Positions 1 through 7,206 of a stretch of DNA of 9,197 bases are shown piece by piece. The notes under the pieces are model-generated. The model did no database searches, was not told where the DNA came from, and worked only from the letters and a program-made list of their open reading frames with translations. The position numbers and the translations under genes were made by a program. Every line of letters begins with the position of its first letter. Position 1 is the first letter of the stretch. Source of the DNA: Chloroflexota bacterium (GTDB lineage Bacteria > Chloroflexota > Dormibacteria > CF-121); assembly GCA_005881235.1 (NCBI GenBank), contig VBEQ01000004.1, positions 1 through 9,197 on the forward strand, given 5' to 3'.

Positions 1-259
1 TGAGGGTCGCGTCCATCTCGTCGAGCGGCGCCGGCGGGTCATTGGGATAGGAGACCAGCGCGGCAACATTGAAACCGCGGAGCAACACTTTACGACCGGA
101 GCCGTCGACGATCTGCCCGTTGCTGGTGCGCAGCCAGCTCATCGACGCCTCGCCGTAGTGCGGCGGCGGGACCGAAGCCGCCAGGCTGCCGGCTGGCAAA
201 TACGCGACGACCGTCAGGACGACCACGATGAGCAAGAGCACAAGGCCGGCGCGCCGCAA
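1..259 (-). CDS. Exported glycoside hydrolase, GH5/cellulase-like, N-terminal fragment
   Basis: Partial gene running off the left edge; 86 codons are visible from a proposed TTG at 259. Residues 6-21 form a strong hydrophobic segment after Arg-Arg, with LPAGSLAA behind it, which reads as a signal peptide or membrane anchor. Residues 42-65 (WLRTSNGQIVDGSGR, then VLLRGFNV) match the pattern at the start of GH5/cellulase-fold hydrolases: a short strand ending in 'D-x-x-G-R-x-V-x-L-R-G-x-N'. The catalytic glutamates would lie outside the window, so activity and substrate are unknown. The start is uncertain. The frame is open upstream into sucD and has an Arg-rich stretch (RTRRRRFPRLRR), but no ATG was found. 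A GTG at 241 is the alternative but would remove the Arg-Arg. No clear ribosome site was seen. It lies 53 bases downstream of sucD on the same strand and is probably functionally unrelated to it. Confidence 0.6.
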   Translation of the reverse strand, partial: MRRAGLVLLLIVVVLTVVAYLPAGSLAASVPPPHYGEASMSWLRTSNGQIVDGSGRKVLLRGFNVAALVSYPNDPPAPLDEMDATL

Positions 260-273
260 GCGGGGAAAGCGAC

Positions 274-312
274 GCCGCCGTGTGCGAGGCGCTTGCCGTT
301 CGCGCCGGCGGC
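274..312 (-). terminator. GC-rich nested hairpin after sucD (possible attenuator)
   Basis: Directly downstream of the sucD stop on the minus strand, GGCGGC at 307-312 can pair with GCCGCC at 274-279. Inside it, GCGCC at 302-306 can pair with GGCGC at 288-292 (loop 293-301). The outer and inner stems touch on one side and leave an 8-base bulge (280-287) on the other. No run of U follows, so it is not a classical intrinsic terminator. It may slow or partly stop transcription between sucD and the hydrolase, or may be chance in GC-rich DNA. Confidence 0.25.
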
Positions 313-1209
313 TTAGCGGTGCGCGGCGCTTGACCGTTGGCCCAGGGCGGCTCCGGCGGCCGCCACCACCTCCTCGATGGTGTCGCACACCTGCGCCCCC
401 GCCCGCTTCAACGCCTGCAGCTTCGACGCCGCGGTGCCGGTGTTGCCGGAGATGATCGCGCCGGCGTGGCCCATCCGCTTTCCGGGCGGAGCCGTGCGTC
501 CGCTGATGAAGCCGATCACCGGCTTGCCGAAGCTCCGGCCGATCACCTGCTCGGCCGCCGCTTCCTCGTCGCTGCCGCCGATCTCGCCGATCATCACCAC
601 CGCTTCGGTGGCCGGATCCTCCTTGAAGAGCCGCAGGACATCGCTGAAGGAGAGGCCGAGGATCGGATCGCCGCCGATCCCCACCGACGTGGTCTGGCCG
701 ACGCCAGCCTGACTCAATCCCTGGATGACCTCGTAGGTGAGCGTGCCGCTGCGCGAGACGATGCCGACGGATCCAGGGGTGGAGATGTGGTTGGGGATGA
801 TGCCGACCTTCGCTTCGCCCGCCGTCGTCAGCCCGGGACAGTTCGGGCCGATCAGCTTGGCCGCCGCATCGACGACGAAAGCACGCGCGCGCACCATGTC
901 GTAGAGCGGGATGCCCTCCGTGATGCAGACGATCAGCCCGATCCCGGCGGCGGCGGCTTCCATGATGGCGTCGGCCGCGAAGGGCGCCGGCACGAAGATG
1001 CCGCTGACGTCGGCGCCAGTCTCGCGCCTCGCGTCGGCGACGGTGTCGAAGACCGGGATGCCGAGGTGAGTCGTGCCGCCCTTCCCCGGGCTCACACCGG
1101 CGACGACGTTGGTCCCGTAGGCCTTCATCTGCTCGGTGTGAAAGCTGCCTTCGCGCCCGGTCAGACCCTGTACCAGAACGCGGCTTTCGCCCGTCAGGAG
1201 GATGCTCAT
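313..1209 (-). CDS. sucD: Succinyl-CoA ligase (ADP/GDP-forming), alpha subunit
   Basis: 298 residues, close to the 289 of E. coli SucD. With SucC it interconverts succinyl-CoA and succinate with formation of ATP or GTP in the cytoplasm, as a TCA-cycle step and as the exit of the propionate route. Visible features are the N-terminal CoA-binding Rossmann segment (VQGLTGREG, residues 13-21), the GPNCPG loop at 121-126, VSRSGTLTYE at 151-160, and the active-site histidine that becomes phosphorylated in GKRMGHAGAIISG (His248; equivalent to His246 of E. coli). The ATG at 1209 overlaps the sucC TGA in an ATGA arrangement (1206-1209), so translation is probably coupled. No strong Shine-Dalgarno sequence precedes it, consistent with re-initiation. 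It is the last gene of the five-gene operon. A related malate-CoA ligase subunit cannot be excluded by eye, but the context favours SucD. Confidence 0.95.
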   Translation of the reverse strand: MSILLTGESRVLVQGLTGREGSFHTEQMKAYGTNVVAGVSPGKGGTTHLGIPVFDTVADARRETGADVSGIFVPAPFAADAIMEAAAAGIGLIVCITEGIPLYDMVRARAFVVDAAAKLIGPNCPGLTTAGEAKVGIIPNHISTPGSVGIVSRSGTLTYEVIQGLSQAGVGQTTSVGIGGDPILGLSFSDVLRLFKEDPATEAVVMIGEIGGSDEEAAAEQVIGRSFGKPVIGFISGRTAPPGKRMGHAGAIISGNTGTAASKLQALKRAGAQVCDTIEEVVAAAGAALGQRSSAAHR

Positions 1210-2335
1210 CGGGCGGGGTCGCTCGAGAGCTCGACGATTCGTCTGGCGGCCGCCGTCGCGGTCGCCTCGGGCGTGATGCCCGCCTCCTGGAGCAGCCGCC
1301 GGCCCTCCTCCTCGCGCGTGCCGGTCATCCGCACCACCAACGGCAGGGTGAGGTGCAGATCGCGCGTGGCATCGATGATGCCGTGGGCCACCTCGTCGCC
1401 ACGAGTGATGCCGCCGAAGATGTTGATCAGGATGCCCTTGACCTGAGGATCGCTCGCCAGCAGTTCCAGCGCGCTGTGCACCACCTCGGCCTTCGCGCCA
1501 CCACCGATATCGAGGAAGTTGGCGGCATGGCCGCCTTCACGTTGCACCAGGTCGAGCGTGTTCATCACCAGCCCGGCGCCGTTTCCGATGACACCGATCG
1601 ACCCGTCGAGGCGGACATAGGTGAGCCTGCGACGCTTGGCCTCGGCTTCCAATGGATCCTCTTCAGAGTCATCGGCCCCATGCAAGTCTTTGTGGCGGAA
1701 CATCGCGTTCTCGTCGATCTCGAGCTTCCCGTCGGCGGCGACCAGGCCGCCGTCGCGCGTGAGCGCCAGCGGGTTGATCTCGATCGTGAGCGCGTCGTAG
1801 GTGCGAGCGAGCGCGTAGAGCTTCACCACCAGCGGTGTCAGCTGCGCCTGCAGCGGACCGAGCCCCGCTCGGAAGATGAGGTCGCGCACCTCGAACGCCA
1901 GGGGCCCGCGCCACGGGTCGGGATGGAGCTTGGCGATCGCTTCCGGATGGGTCTCCGCCACCTCCTCGATCTCCATGCCACCCTGGGCGCTGAGAATCAG
2001 CACGGGCTTGCGCGCATCGCGGTCGAGGGTGAGCCCAAGGTAGAGCTCGCGCGTGATCTCCTGCGCGGTCTCGCAGAGGACCTCCTTGACGACGTAGCCC
2101 TTGATCGTCATCCCCAGGATCTCGCCGGCGACGCGCTTGGCATCGGCCGCCGTTTTGGCGAGCTTGATGCCTCCGGCCTTGCCGCGGCCTCCGACTGGGA
2201 CCTGCGCCTTGACGGCGATCGGGCCCAAGGCCCCGGCGGCAAGTGCCGCCTCGTCCGGCGTGCGCGCCAGCCGGCCATCGGGCACAGGAACACCGGCCGC
2301 CCGAAAGCGCTCCTTCACCTGGTACTCGAGAAACT

Positions 2336-2339
<4 letters not shown>
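1206..2339 (-). CDS. sucC: Succinyl-CoA ligase (ADP/GDP-forming), beta subunit
   Basis: 377 residues (E. coli SucC has 388). The N-terminal ATP-grasp domain binds the nucleotide and the C-terminal domain takes part in succinate binding and the interface with SucD. It begins with FLEYQVKERF and carries QVPVGGRGKAGGI (46-58) in the nucleotide site, IEINPLAL (186-193) and DGKLEIDENA (203-212) in the metal/nucleotide region, NGAGLVMNTLD (253-263), and NIFGGITRGDEVA (306-318). The residue aligned with E. coli Pro20 is also proline (Pro20). GTP-specific mammalian beta subunits have Gln there, so ATP use is the better guess, though not proven. The ATG at 2339 overlaps the stop of the carboxyltransferase gene by 4 bases, and its own stop overlaps sucD by 4 bases. 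Context: it converts the succinyl-CoA made by the mutase encoded two genes earlier. Confidence 0.95.
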
Positions 2340-3913
<1,574 letters not shown>

Positions 3914-3916
3914 GGT

Positions 3917-5518
3917 CTAGCTGCGCGACCCCGGCCGGTACTCACCGAACACGTCGCGCAACACGCCGCACACCTCCCCTATGGTGGCATAGGCCCGCAA
4001 GGCCTCCCGCATCGGCGGCAGCAAATTGTCGGTGCCTTCGGCCGCACGTCGCACCTCTTGAAGAGCCGCTTCGACCCGGCCGGCATCGCGCTCGGCCCGC
4101 AGGCGCGTGAGGGCTTCGATCTGCTCGCGTTCGTGGTGCGGGCTGATCTTGACGATCTCCACGACTTCGTCGTCGCCCTGGAAGCGGTTGACCCCGACGA
4201 CGACGCGGCGGCCGGTTTCGACGGCCTGTTGGAAGCGATAGGCGCTTTCCTGAATGGCATCCTGCGTGAAGCTGGTCTCGATCGCCGCGATGGCGCCGCC
4301 GCGGCGGTCGACCTCGGCCATCAGCGCGCTCGCCCCAGCATCCAACTCGGAGGTGAGCGCTTCGATCAGGTAGCTGCCACCCATCGGGTCTGCGACGCTG
4401 GCGACGTTGGTCTCGTTGGCGATGATCTGCTGCGTTCGCACGGAGAGCGTCGCCGCCATCTCCGACGGGAGCCCAAGCGCCTCGTCGAAGGAGTTGGCGT
4501 GCAGGCTCTGCGTCCCGCCCAGCACCGCGCTCATCGCCTGCAAGGCGACCCGCACGATGTTGTTGTGCGGCTGCTGCGCGGTCAGCGTGCTACCACCCGT
4601 CTGGGAGTGGAACCGGAGCGTCTGCGCCCGCGGGTCGTTGACCCCGTAGCGCTCCTTGATCAGGCGCGCCCACAATCGGCGGGCGGCACGGAACTTCGCC
4701 ACCTCTTCGAAGAAGTCCGAGAAGACGGCGAAGAAGAAGGAGAGGCGCGGCGCGAAGTCCGCGACCGCCAGCCCCGCCGCCCGGGCGGCGTCGACGTAGG
4801 CGACGGCATGCGCCATGGTGAATCCCAGCTCCTGCACCGCCGTCGCGCCGGCCTCCCGCAGGTGGTAGCCCGAGATCGAGATCGTGTTCCAGTTCGGTAG
4901 CCGGTCCTTGCAATAGGCGAAGAGGTCGGTCGCGAGCCGCATCGAGGGGCGGGGCGGAAAGACGTAGGTGCCACGCGCCGCGTACTCCTTGAGGATGTCG
5001 TTCTGCACCGTGCCGTTCAGCCGGCTGCCCGCTACCCCCTGCTGCTCGGCGACCAGCTCATAGAGAAGGAGCAGGATCGCGGCCGGGGCGTTGATCGTCA
5101 TCGAAGTACTGACCTGGTCCAGGGGAATTCCGGCGAGTAGCAGCTCCATATCCTTGAGCGAGGAGATCGACACGCCGACCTTGCCGACCTCGCCCCTCGC
5201 GATGGGCGCATCGGCGTCGTGCCCGATCTGGGTCGGCAGGTCGAAAGCGACCGAGAGCCCGGTCTGACCTTGCTGCAGCAGGTAGCGGAAGCGGCGGTTG
5301 GTCTCGGCCGCGCTGCCGAACCCGGCATACTGCCGGATCGTCCAGGGGCGCCGGCGATACATCTCGGGGTAGATGCCGCGGGTGAAGGGGTACTCGCCGG
5401 GTGGTGGCGCCTCTGGCCCGGCATCGGCTGCCCGGTAGACCGGCTTCAGCGGCAAGCCGCTGTCGGTCGCCGGCTCCGACGGTTGATCGGCGGCGGGCTT
5501 AGGCGCCGGACTGGCCAT
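3917..5518 (-). CDS. mcmA1: Methylmalonyl-CoA mutase, catalytic (large) subunit without B12 domain
   Basis: 533 residues, TIM-barrel catalytic domain. It interconverts (R)-methylmalonyl-CoA and succinyl-CoA with adenosylcobalamin. Substrate-defining residues can be lined up with Propionibacterium shermanii mutase by spacing: Tyr64 in TIRQYAGFG (Tyr89 there), Arg182 in KEYAARGTY (Arg207) and His219 in ISISGYHLREAG (His244). Isobutyryl-CoA mutases have Phe and Gln at the first two positions, so methylmalonyl-CoA is the likely substrate. Other landmarks are FDLPTQIGHD (92-101), RFHSQTGGSTLTAQQPHNN (302-320), GGTQSLHANSFDEALGLP (334-351) and NVASVADPMGGSYLIE (371-386). The protein stops after the barrel at EYRPGSRS; the DxHxxG cobalamin domain is missing and must be a separate polypeptide. 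The first 40 residues are rich in Pro and Ala and are probably flexible. The ATG at 5518 lies inside the end of the epimerase gene (20-base overlap), after GTGGAAGCGG, a weak ribosome site. A longer frame to 5725 exists but is antisense-like filler. Confidence 0.93.
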   Translation of the reverse strand: MASPAPKPAADQPSEPATDSGLPLKPVYRAADAGPEAPPPGEYPFTRGIYPEMYRRRPWTIRQYAGFGSAAETNRRFRYLLQQGQTGLSVAFDLPTQIGHDADAPIARGEVGKVGVSISSLKDMELLLAGIPLDQVSTSMTINAPAAILLLLYELVAEQQGVAGSRLNGTVQNDILKEYAARGTYVFPPRPSMRLATDLFAYCKDRLPNWNTISISGYHLREAGATAVQELGFTMAHAVAYVDAARAAGLAVADFAPRLSFFFAVFSDFFEEVAKFRAARRLWARLIKERYGVNDPRAQTLRFHSQTGGSTLTAQQPHNNIVRVALQAMSAVLGGTQSLHANSFDEALGLPSEMAATLSVRTQQIIANETNVASVADPMGGSYLIEALTSELDAGASALMAEVDRRGGAIAAIETSFTQDAIQESAYRFQQAVETGRRVVVGVNRFQGDDEVVEIVKISPHHEREQIEALTRLRAERDAGRVEAALQEVRRAAEGTDNLLPPMREALRAYATIGEVCGVLRDVFGEYRPGSRS

Positions 5519-5915
5519 CCGCTTCCACGAACTCGGTGAGCACGCCGCAAACGCTCTTGGGGTGGACAAAGCCGATCCGGGTCCCGTGGGCGCCCGGCCG
5601 AGCCACCTCGTCGAGCAGCTGCGCGCCGGCGGCGCCCGCTTGCTCGAGCGAACCCCGGACGTCATCGGTGGCGTAGGCAACGTGGTGCACGGCTTCGCCG
5701 CGATCCTGGAGGAACTTTTCCACACGGGAGTCCGGATTGATCGGCATGATCAACTCGATCCGGCTCTCCCCGATCGGGATCATCGCGATCTCGATACCTT
5801 CACGCTCGAGGCGCTCCCGTCCCGTCGAGCGCAACCCCAGCCGCCGCTCGTAGATCCGAATCGCCTCGTCGAGATCGCGGACGGCGATCCCGACATGGTC
5901 GATCCGGCTCAGCAT
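5499..5915 (-). CDS. mce: Methylmalonyl-CoA epimerase
   Basis: 138 residues from the ATG at 5915, typical for this vicinal-oxygen-chelate (glyoxalase-fold) metalloenzyme. It interconverts the (S) and (R) forms of methylmalonyl-CoA, linking the carboxylase product to the mutase substrate. It has two beta-alpha-beta-beta-beta modules: RIDHVGIAVRDLDEAIRIYE (4-23) opens the first and EAVHHVAYATDDV (74-86) the second. Likely metal ligands are His7, Glu54 in RIELIMP, His78 and Glu128 in VLTEFVE, placed by analogy with the P. shermanii enzyme, where the second ligand is Gln. An in-frame ATG at 5939 would add eight residues (MRRLRINA). It has AGGGGA almost touching it, while the start at 5915 has no close ribosome site but matches the usual N-terminus of the family. 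It is the first gene of the operon. The promoter should lie in the divergent gap to the right, but I see no clean one on this strand. Confidence 0.93.
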   Translation of the reverse strand: MLSRIDHVGIAVRDLDEAIRIYERRLGLRSTGRERLEREGIEIAMIPIGESRIELIMPINPDSRVEKFLQDRGEAVHHVAYATDDVRGSLEQAGAAGAQLLDEVARPGAHGTRIGFVHPKSVCGVLTEFVEADGQSGA

Positions 5916-5951
5916 GGCGTTGATTCTAAGCCGCCTCATTTCCCCTACGGC

Positions 5952-5982
5952 TTGACAAGGTATGGACCCTTTGTAGTAGGGT
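5952..5982 (+). promoter_or_regulatory. Sigma70-type promoter candidate for the CHAP gene
   Basis: A perfect -35 hexamer TTGACA lies at 5952-5957. Possible -10 elements are TAGTAG at 5974-5979 (16-base spacer) or TAGGGT at 5977-5982 (19-base spacer). Neither is ideal, so the -10 assignment is open. The local sequence is more AT-rich than the surrounding genes. A start near 5985-5990 would give a leader of about 100 bases before the GTG at 6091. Confidence 0.5.
5966..5982. promoter_or_regulatory. Inverted repeat over the promoter -10 zone (possible operator)
   Basis: ACCCT at 5966-5970 and AGGGT at 5978-5982 form perfect 5-base arms around a 7-base centre (TTGTAGT). The repeat covers the spacer and -10 zone of the candidate promoter, a place where a dimeric repressor could block transcription. 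The gap is shared with the divergent epimerase operon, so a bound protein could affect both. Arms of this length can occur by chance. Confidence 0.3.
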
Positions 5983-5994
5983 TTACCACGGCTA

Positions 5995-6004
5995 GTTACG
6001 TAAC
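5995..6004. promoter_or_regulatory. 10-base perfect palindrome GTTACGTAAC
   Basis: GTTACGTAAC is identical to its reverse complement and lies just downstream of the expected transcription start of the CHAP gene. In a GC-rich genome an AT-rich palindrome in an intergenic gap is a reasonable protein-binding site. No known regulator is assigned. Confidence 0.3.
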
Positions 6005-6064
6005 GGTCCGACTCCCTCTCTGTACTCGGCGTCCTCTACGGCCAGCGGTAGACGGCGCATCTGA

Positions 6065-6088
6065 TCCAACTGAGGGAAGGAGGTTGGA
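6065..6088 (+). promoter_or_regulatory. Perfect Shine-Dalgarno site inside a leader hairpin
   Basis: AAGGAGGT at 6077-6084 is fully complementary to the 16S rRNA tail and lies six bases before the GTG at 6091, which fixes this start. TCCAAC at 6065-6070 can pair with GTTGGA at 6083-6088 to make a six-pair stem with a 12-base loop. The loop contains AAGGAG, and only the last two bases of the ribosome site are in the stem. The hairpin could therefore present the site rather than hide it. A second small stem, TCTAC 6035-6039 with GTAGA 6048-6052, lies upstream. Confidence 0.55.
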
Positions 6089-6090
6089 CC

Positions 6091-6738
6091 GTGAATCGCA
6101 CCGTTGGGGCAACCTTGCGTCTGACGGTCGGGGGAGGAGCGATCTTCGCATTCGGCTTCGGCGCACTCGCGTCGGTGCCGCAACCCCCGATCACGGCGGC
6201 AACCGCCGCCGCCGCCGTCCCGGCCTCCAGTCCGATCGAACATATGGACGAGCCCATCCCGCACCAGGCGCGCGTCGCCGTCATGATCTACGTCCTTGCG
6301 ACGCCGGAGCCAGTCCCGGCCGTCGCCGCTGCGCCGCCACCGGTCCGGCGACCCATGGCACGGACGGCGGCCCGGGTTCCGTCATCGGCGCCGGCTTCCG
6401 CGTCGGGCGGTGGCAACGGCTTCAGCTATGGCTACTGCACCTGGTGGGTCGCCCATAAGCGCTACATCCCGTGGCGGGGAAACGCCGCGCAATGGTGGTG
6501 GAACGCTCGCCCCTTCGGCTTCGCGGAGGGAGCCACACCGCGAGCGGGCGCTGTGATGGTGATGGGCATCAGCAGCACGTCGCCGCAGGGCCACGTCGCC
6601 TATGTCGAGTCGGTCAATCCGGACGGCTCCTTCGTGGTCTCGGAGATGAACTGGTGGGGCGTCCCGGGTGGCGGCTGGAACCGGGTCGACTACCGGACGG
6701 TGACCTCGATGCGCGGCATCCTGGGCTTTATCTACTAA
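6091..6738 (+). CDS. Exported CHAP-domain peptidoglycan hydrolase
   Basis: 215 residues, starting at GTG after a perfect ribosome site. The CHAP domain (NlpC/P60-like Cys/His amidase or endopeptidase fold) fills the C-terminal half. The nucleophile is Cys116 in YGYCTWWVA, followed by a Trp-rich stretch with WWW at 135-137 and the TPRAGAVMVM strand (149-158). The catalytic His168 is in QGHVAYVE, and the third polar residue is in VVSEMNWWG (Glu185 or Asn187). The N-terminus has a hydrophobic segment (about 6-29) acting as signal peptide or anchor. Residues 72-108 are a Pro/Ala-rich linker suited to spanning the wall. No LysM or SH3 wall-binding domain is present. CHAP enzymes cut peptide or amide bonds in peptidoglycan; which bond is cut here is unknown. 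It is the only plus-strand gene, divergent from the propionate operon and convergent with the cell-wall genes to the right. Confidence 0.88.
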   Translation: MNRTVGATLRLTVGGGAIFAFGFGALASVPQPPITAATAAAAVPASSPIEHMDEPIPHQARVAVMIYVLATPEPVPAVAAAPPPVRRPMARTAARVPSSAPASASGGGNGFSYGYCTWWVAHKRYIPWRGNAAQWWWNARPFGFAEGATPRAGAVMVMGISSTSPQGHVAYVESVNPDGSFVVSEMNWWGVPGGGWNRVDYRTVTSMRGILGFIY

Positions 6739-7187
6739 GCCTTCAGCGGCGGAAGGCTGGCGACGATCTTTTCGATCTCGAGATCCTGGGCCAGCAAGTG
6801 GTCCTGGATTTGCAGGGCGGTGTGGAGCACCGCGTCGGCATCTTCGTAGGTAGCTTCGGCCCGCTTGTCGCTGGCGGCCGCGAGCACGTTCTGGCCGACG
6901 ATGATGATGCTCAGCAGCACCAGCTGCAGGAACGTCTGGCTGATCCAGGACACGATGAGGACCGGGTTACGGGACATGATCGCGGCCGGAAGCGAGACGA
7001 GCGCCAGCGCCGCGAACGCGTAGGCGCACCACATCGTGCCCACGCCCTTGGTCACCTTAACCGCCAGCCACGTGTTGAAACGGGCGGCCGGGTTCCCCCT
7101 GGGCATGACGTCGGCGACTTTGACGGGTCGTTGCTTCTTGCGCTGTTCGATCCGGGGATGCAGGACGGGCGTGTAGATCTTTGACAT
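6735..7187 (-). CDS. DUF1003-like small membrane protein with two transmembrane helices
   Basis: 150 residues from the ATG at 7187. A basic N-terminal part (EQRKKQRPVK, 14-23) leads to FNTWLAVKVTKGVGTMW (37-53). Two hydrophobic helices follow at about 50-70 and 76-98, then a charged, probably helical tail (SDKRAEATYEDADAVLHTAL, 106-125). This layout, with the SQTFLQLVLL...VGQN pattern in the second helix and a DKRAE-type tail, resembles DUF1003 membrane proteins, whose function is unknown. The assignment rests on pattern memory. An in-frame ATG at 7199 would add four residues. A longer frame to 7313 would run into the carboxypeptidase gene and is unlikely. It begins 19 bases after the carboxypeptidase stop, so it is probably in the same transcript. 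Its stop overlaps the last four bases of the convergent CHAP gene. Confidence 0.7.
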   Translation of the reverse strand: MSKIYTPVLHPRIEQRKKQRPVKVADVMPRGNPAARFNTWLAVKVTKGVGTMWCAYAFAALALVSLPAAIMSRNPVLIVSWISQTFLQLVLLSIIIVGQNVLAAASDKRAEATYEDADAVLHTALQIQDHLLAQDLEIEKIVASLPPLKA

Positions 7188-7206
7188 GCGGATAAGCATC
7201 GCAGGT

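Noticed and set aside
5519..5725. 69-codon N-terminal extension of the mutase frame
   Set aside because: It lies within the epimerase gene in another frame, has a composition unlike mutases, and the mutase family pattern begins only after the ATG at 5518.
5985..6090. Possible riboswitch (for example the cyclic-di-AMP ydaO type often found before wall hydrolase genes) in the CHAP leader
   Set aside because: At about 100 bases the leader is short for that class, and I could not find its conserved core. Only small local hairpins are supported.
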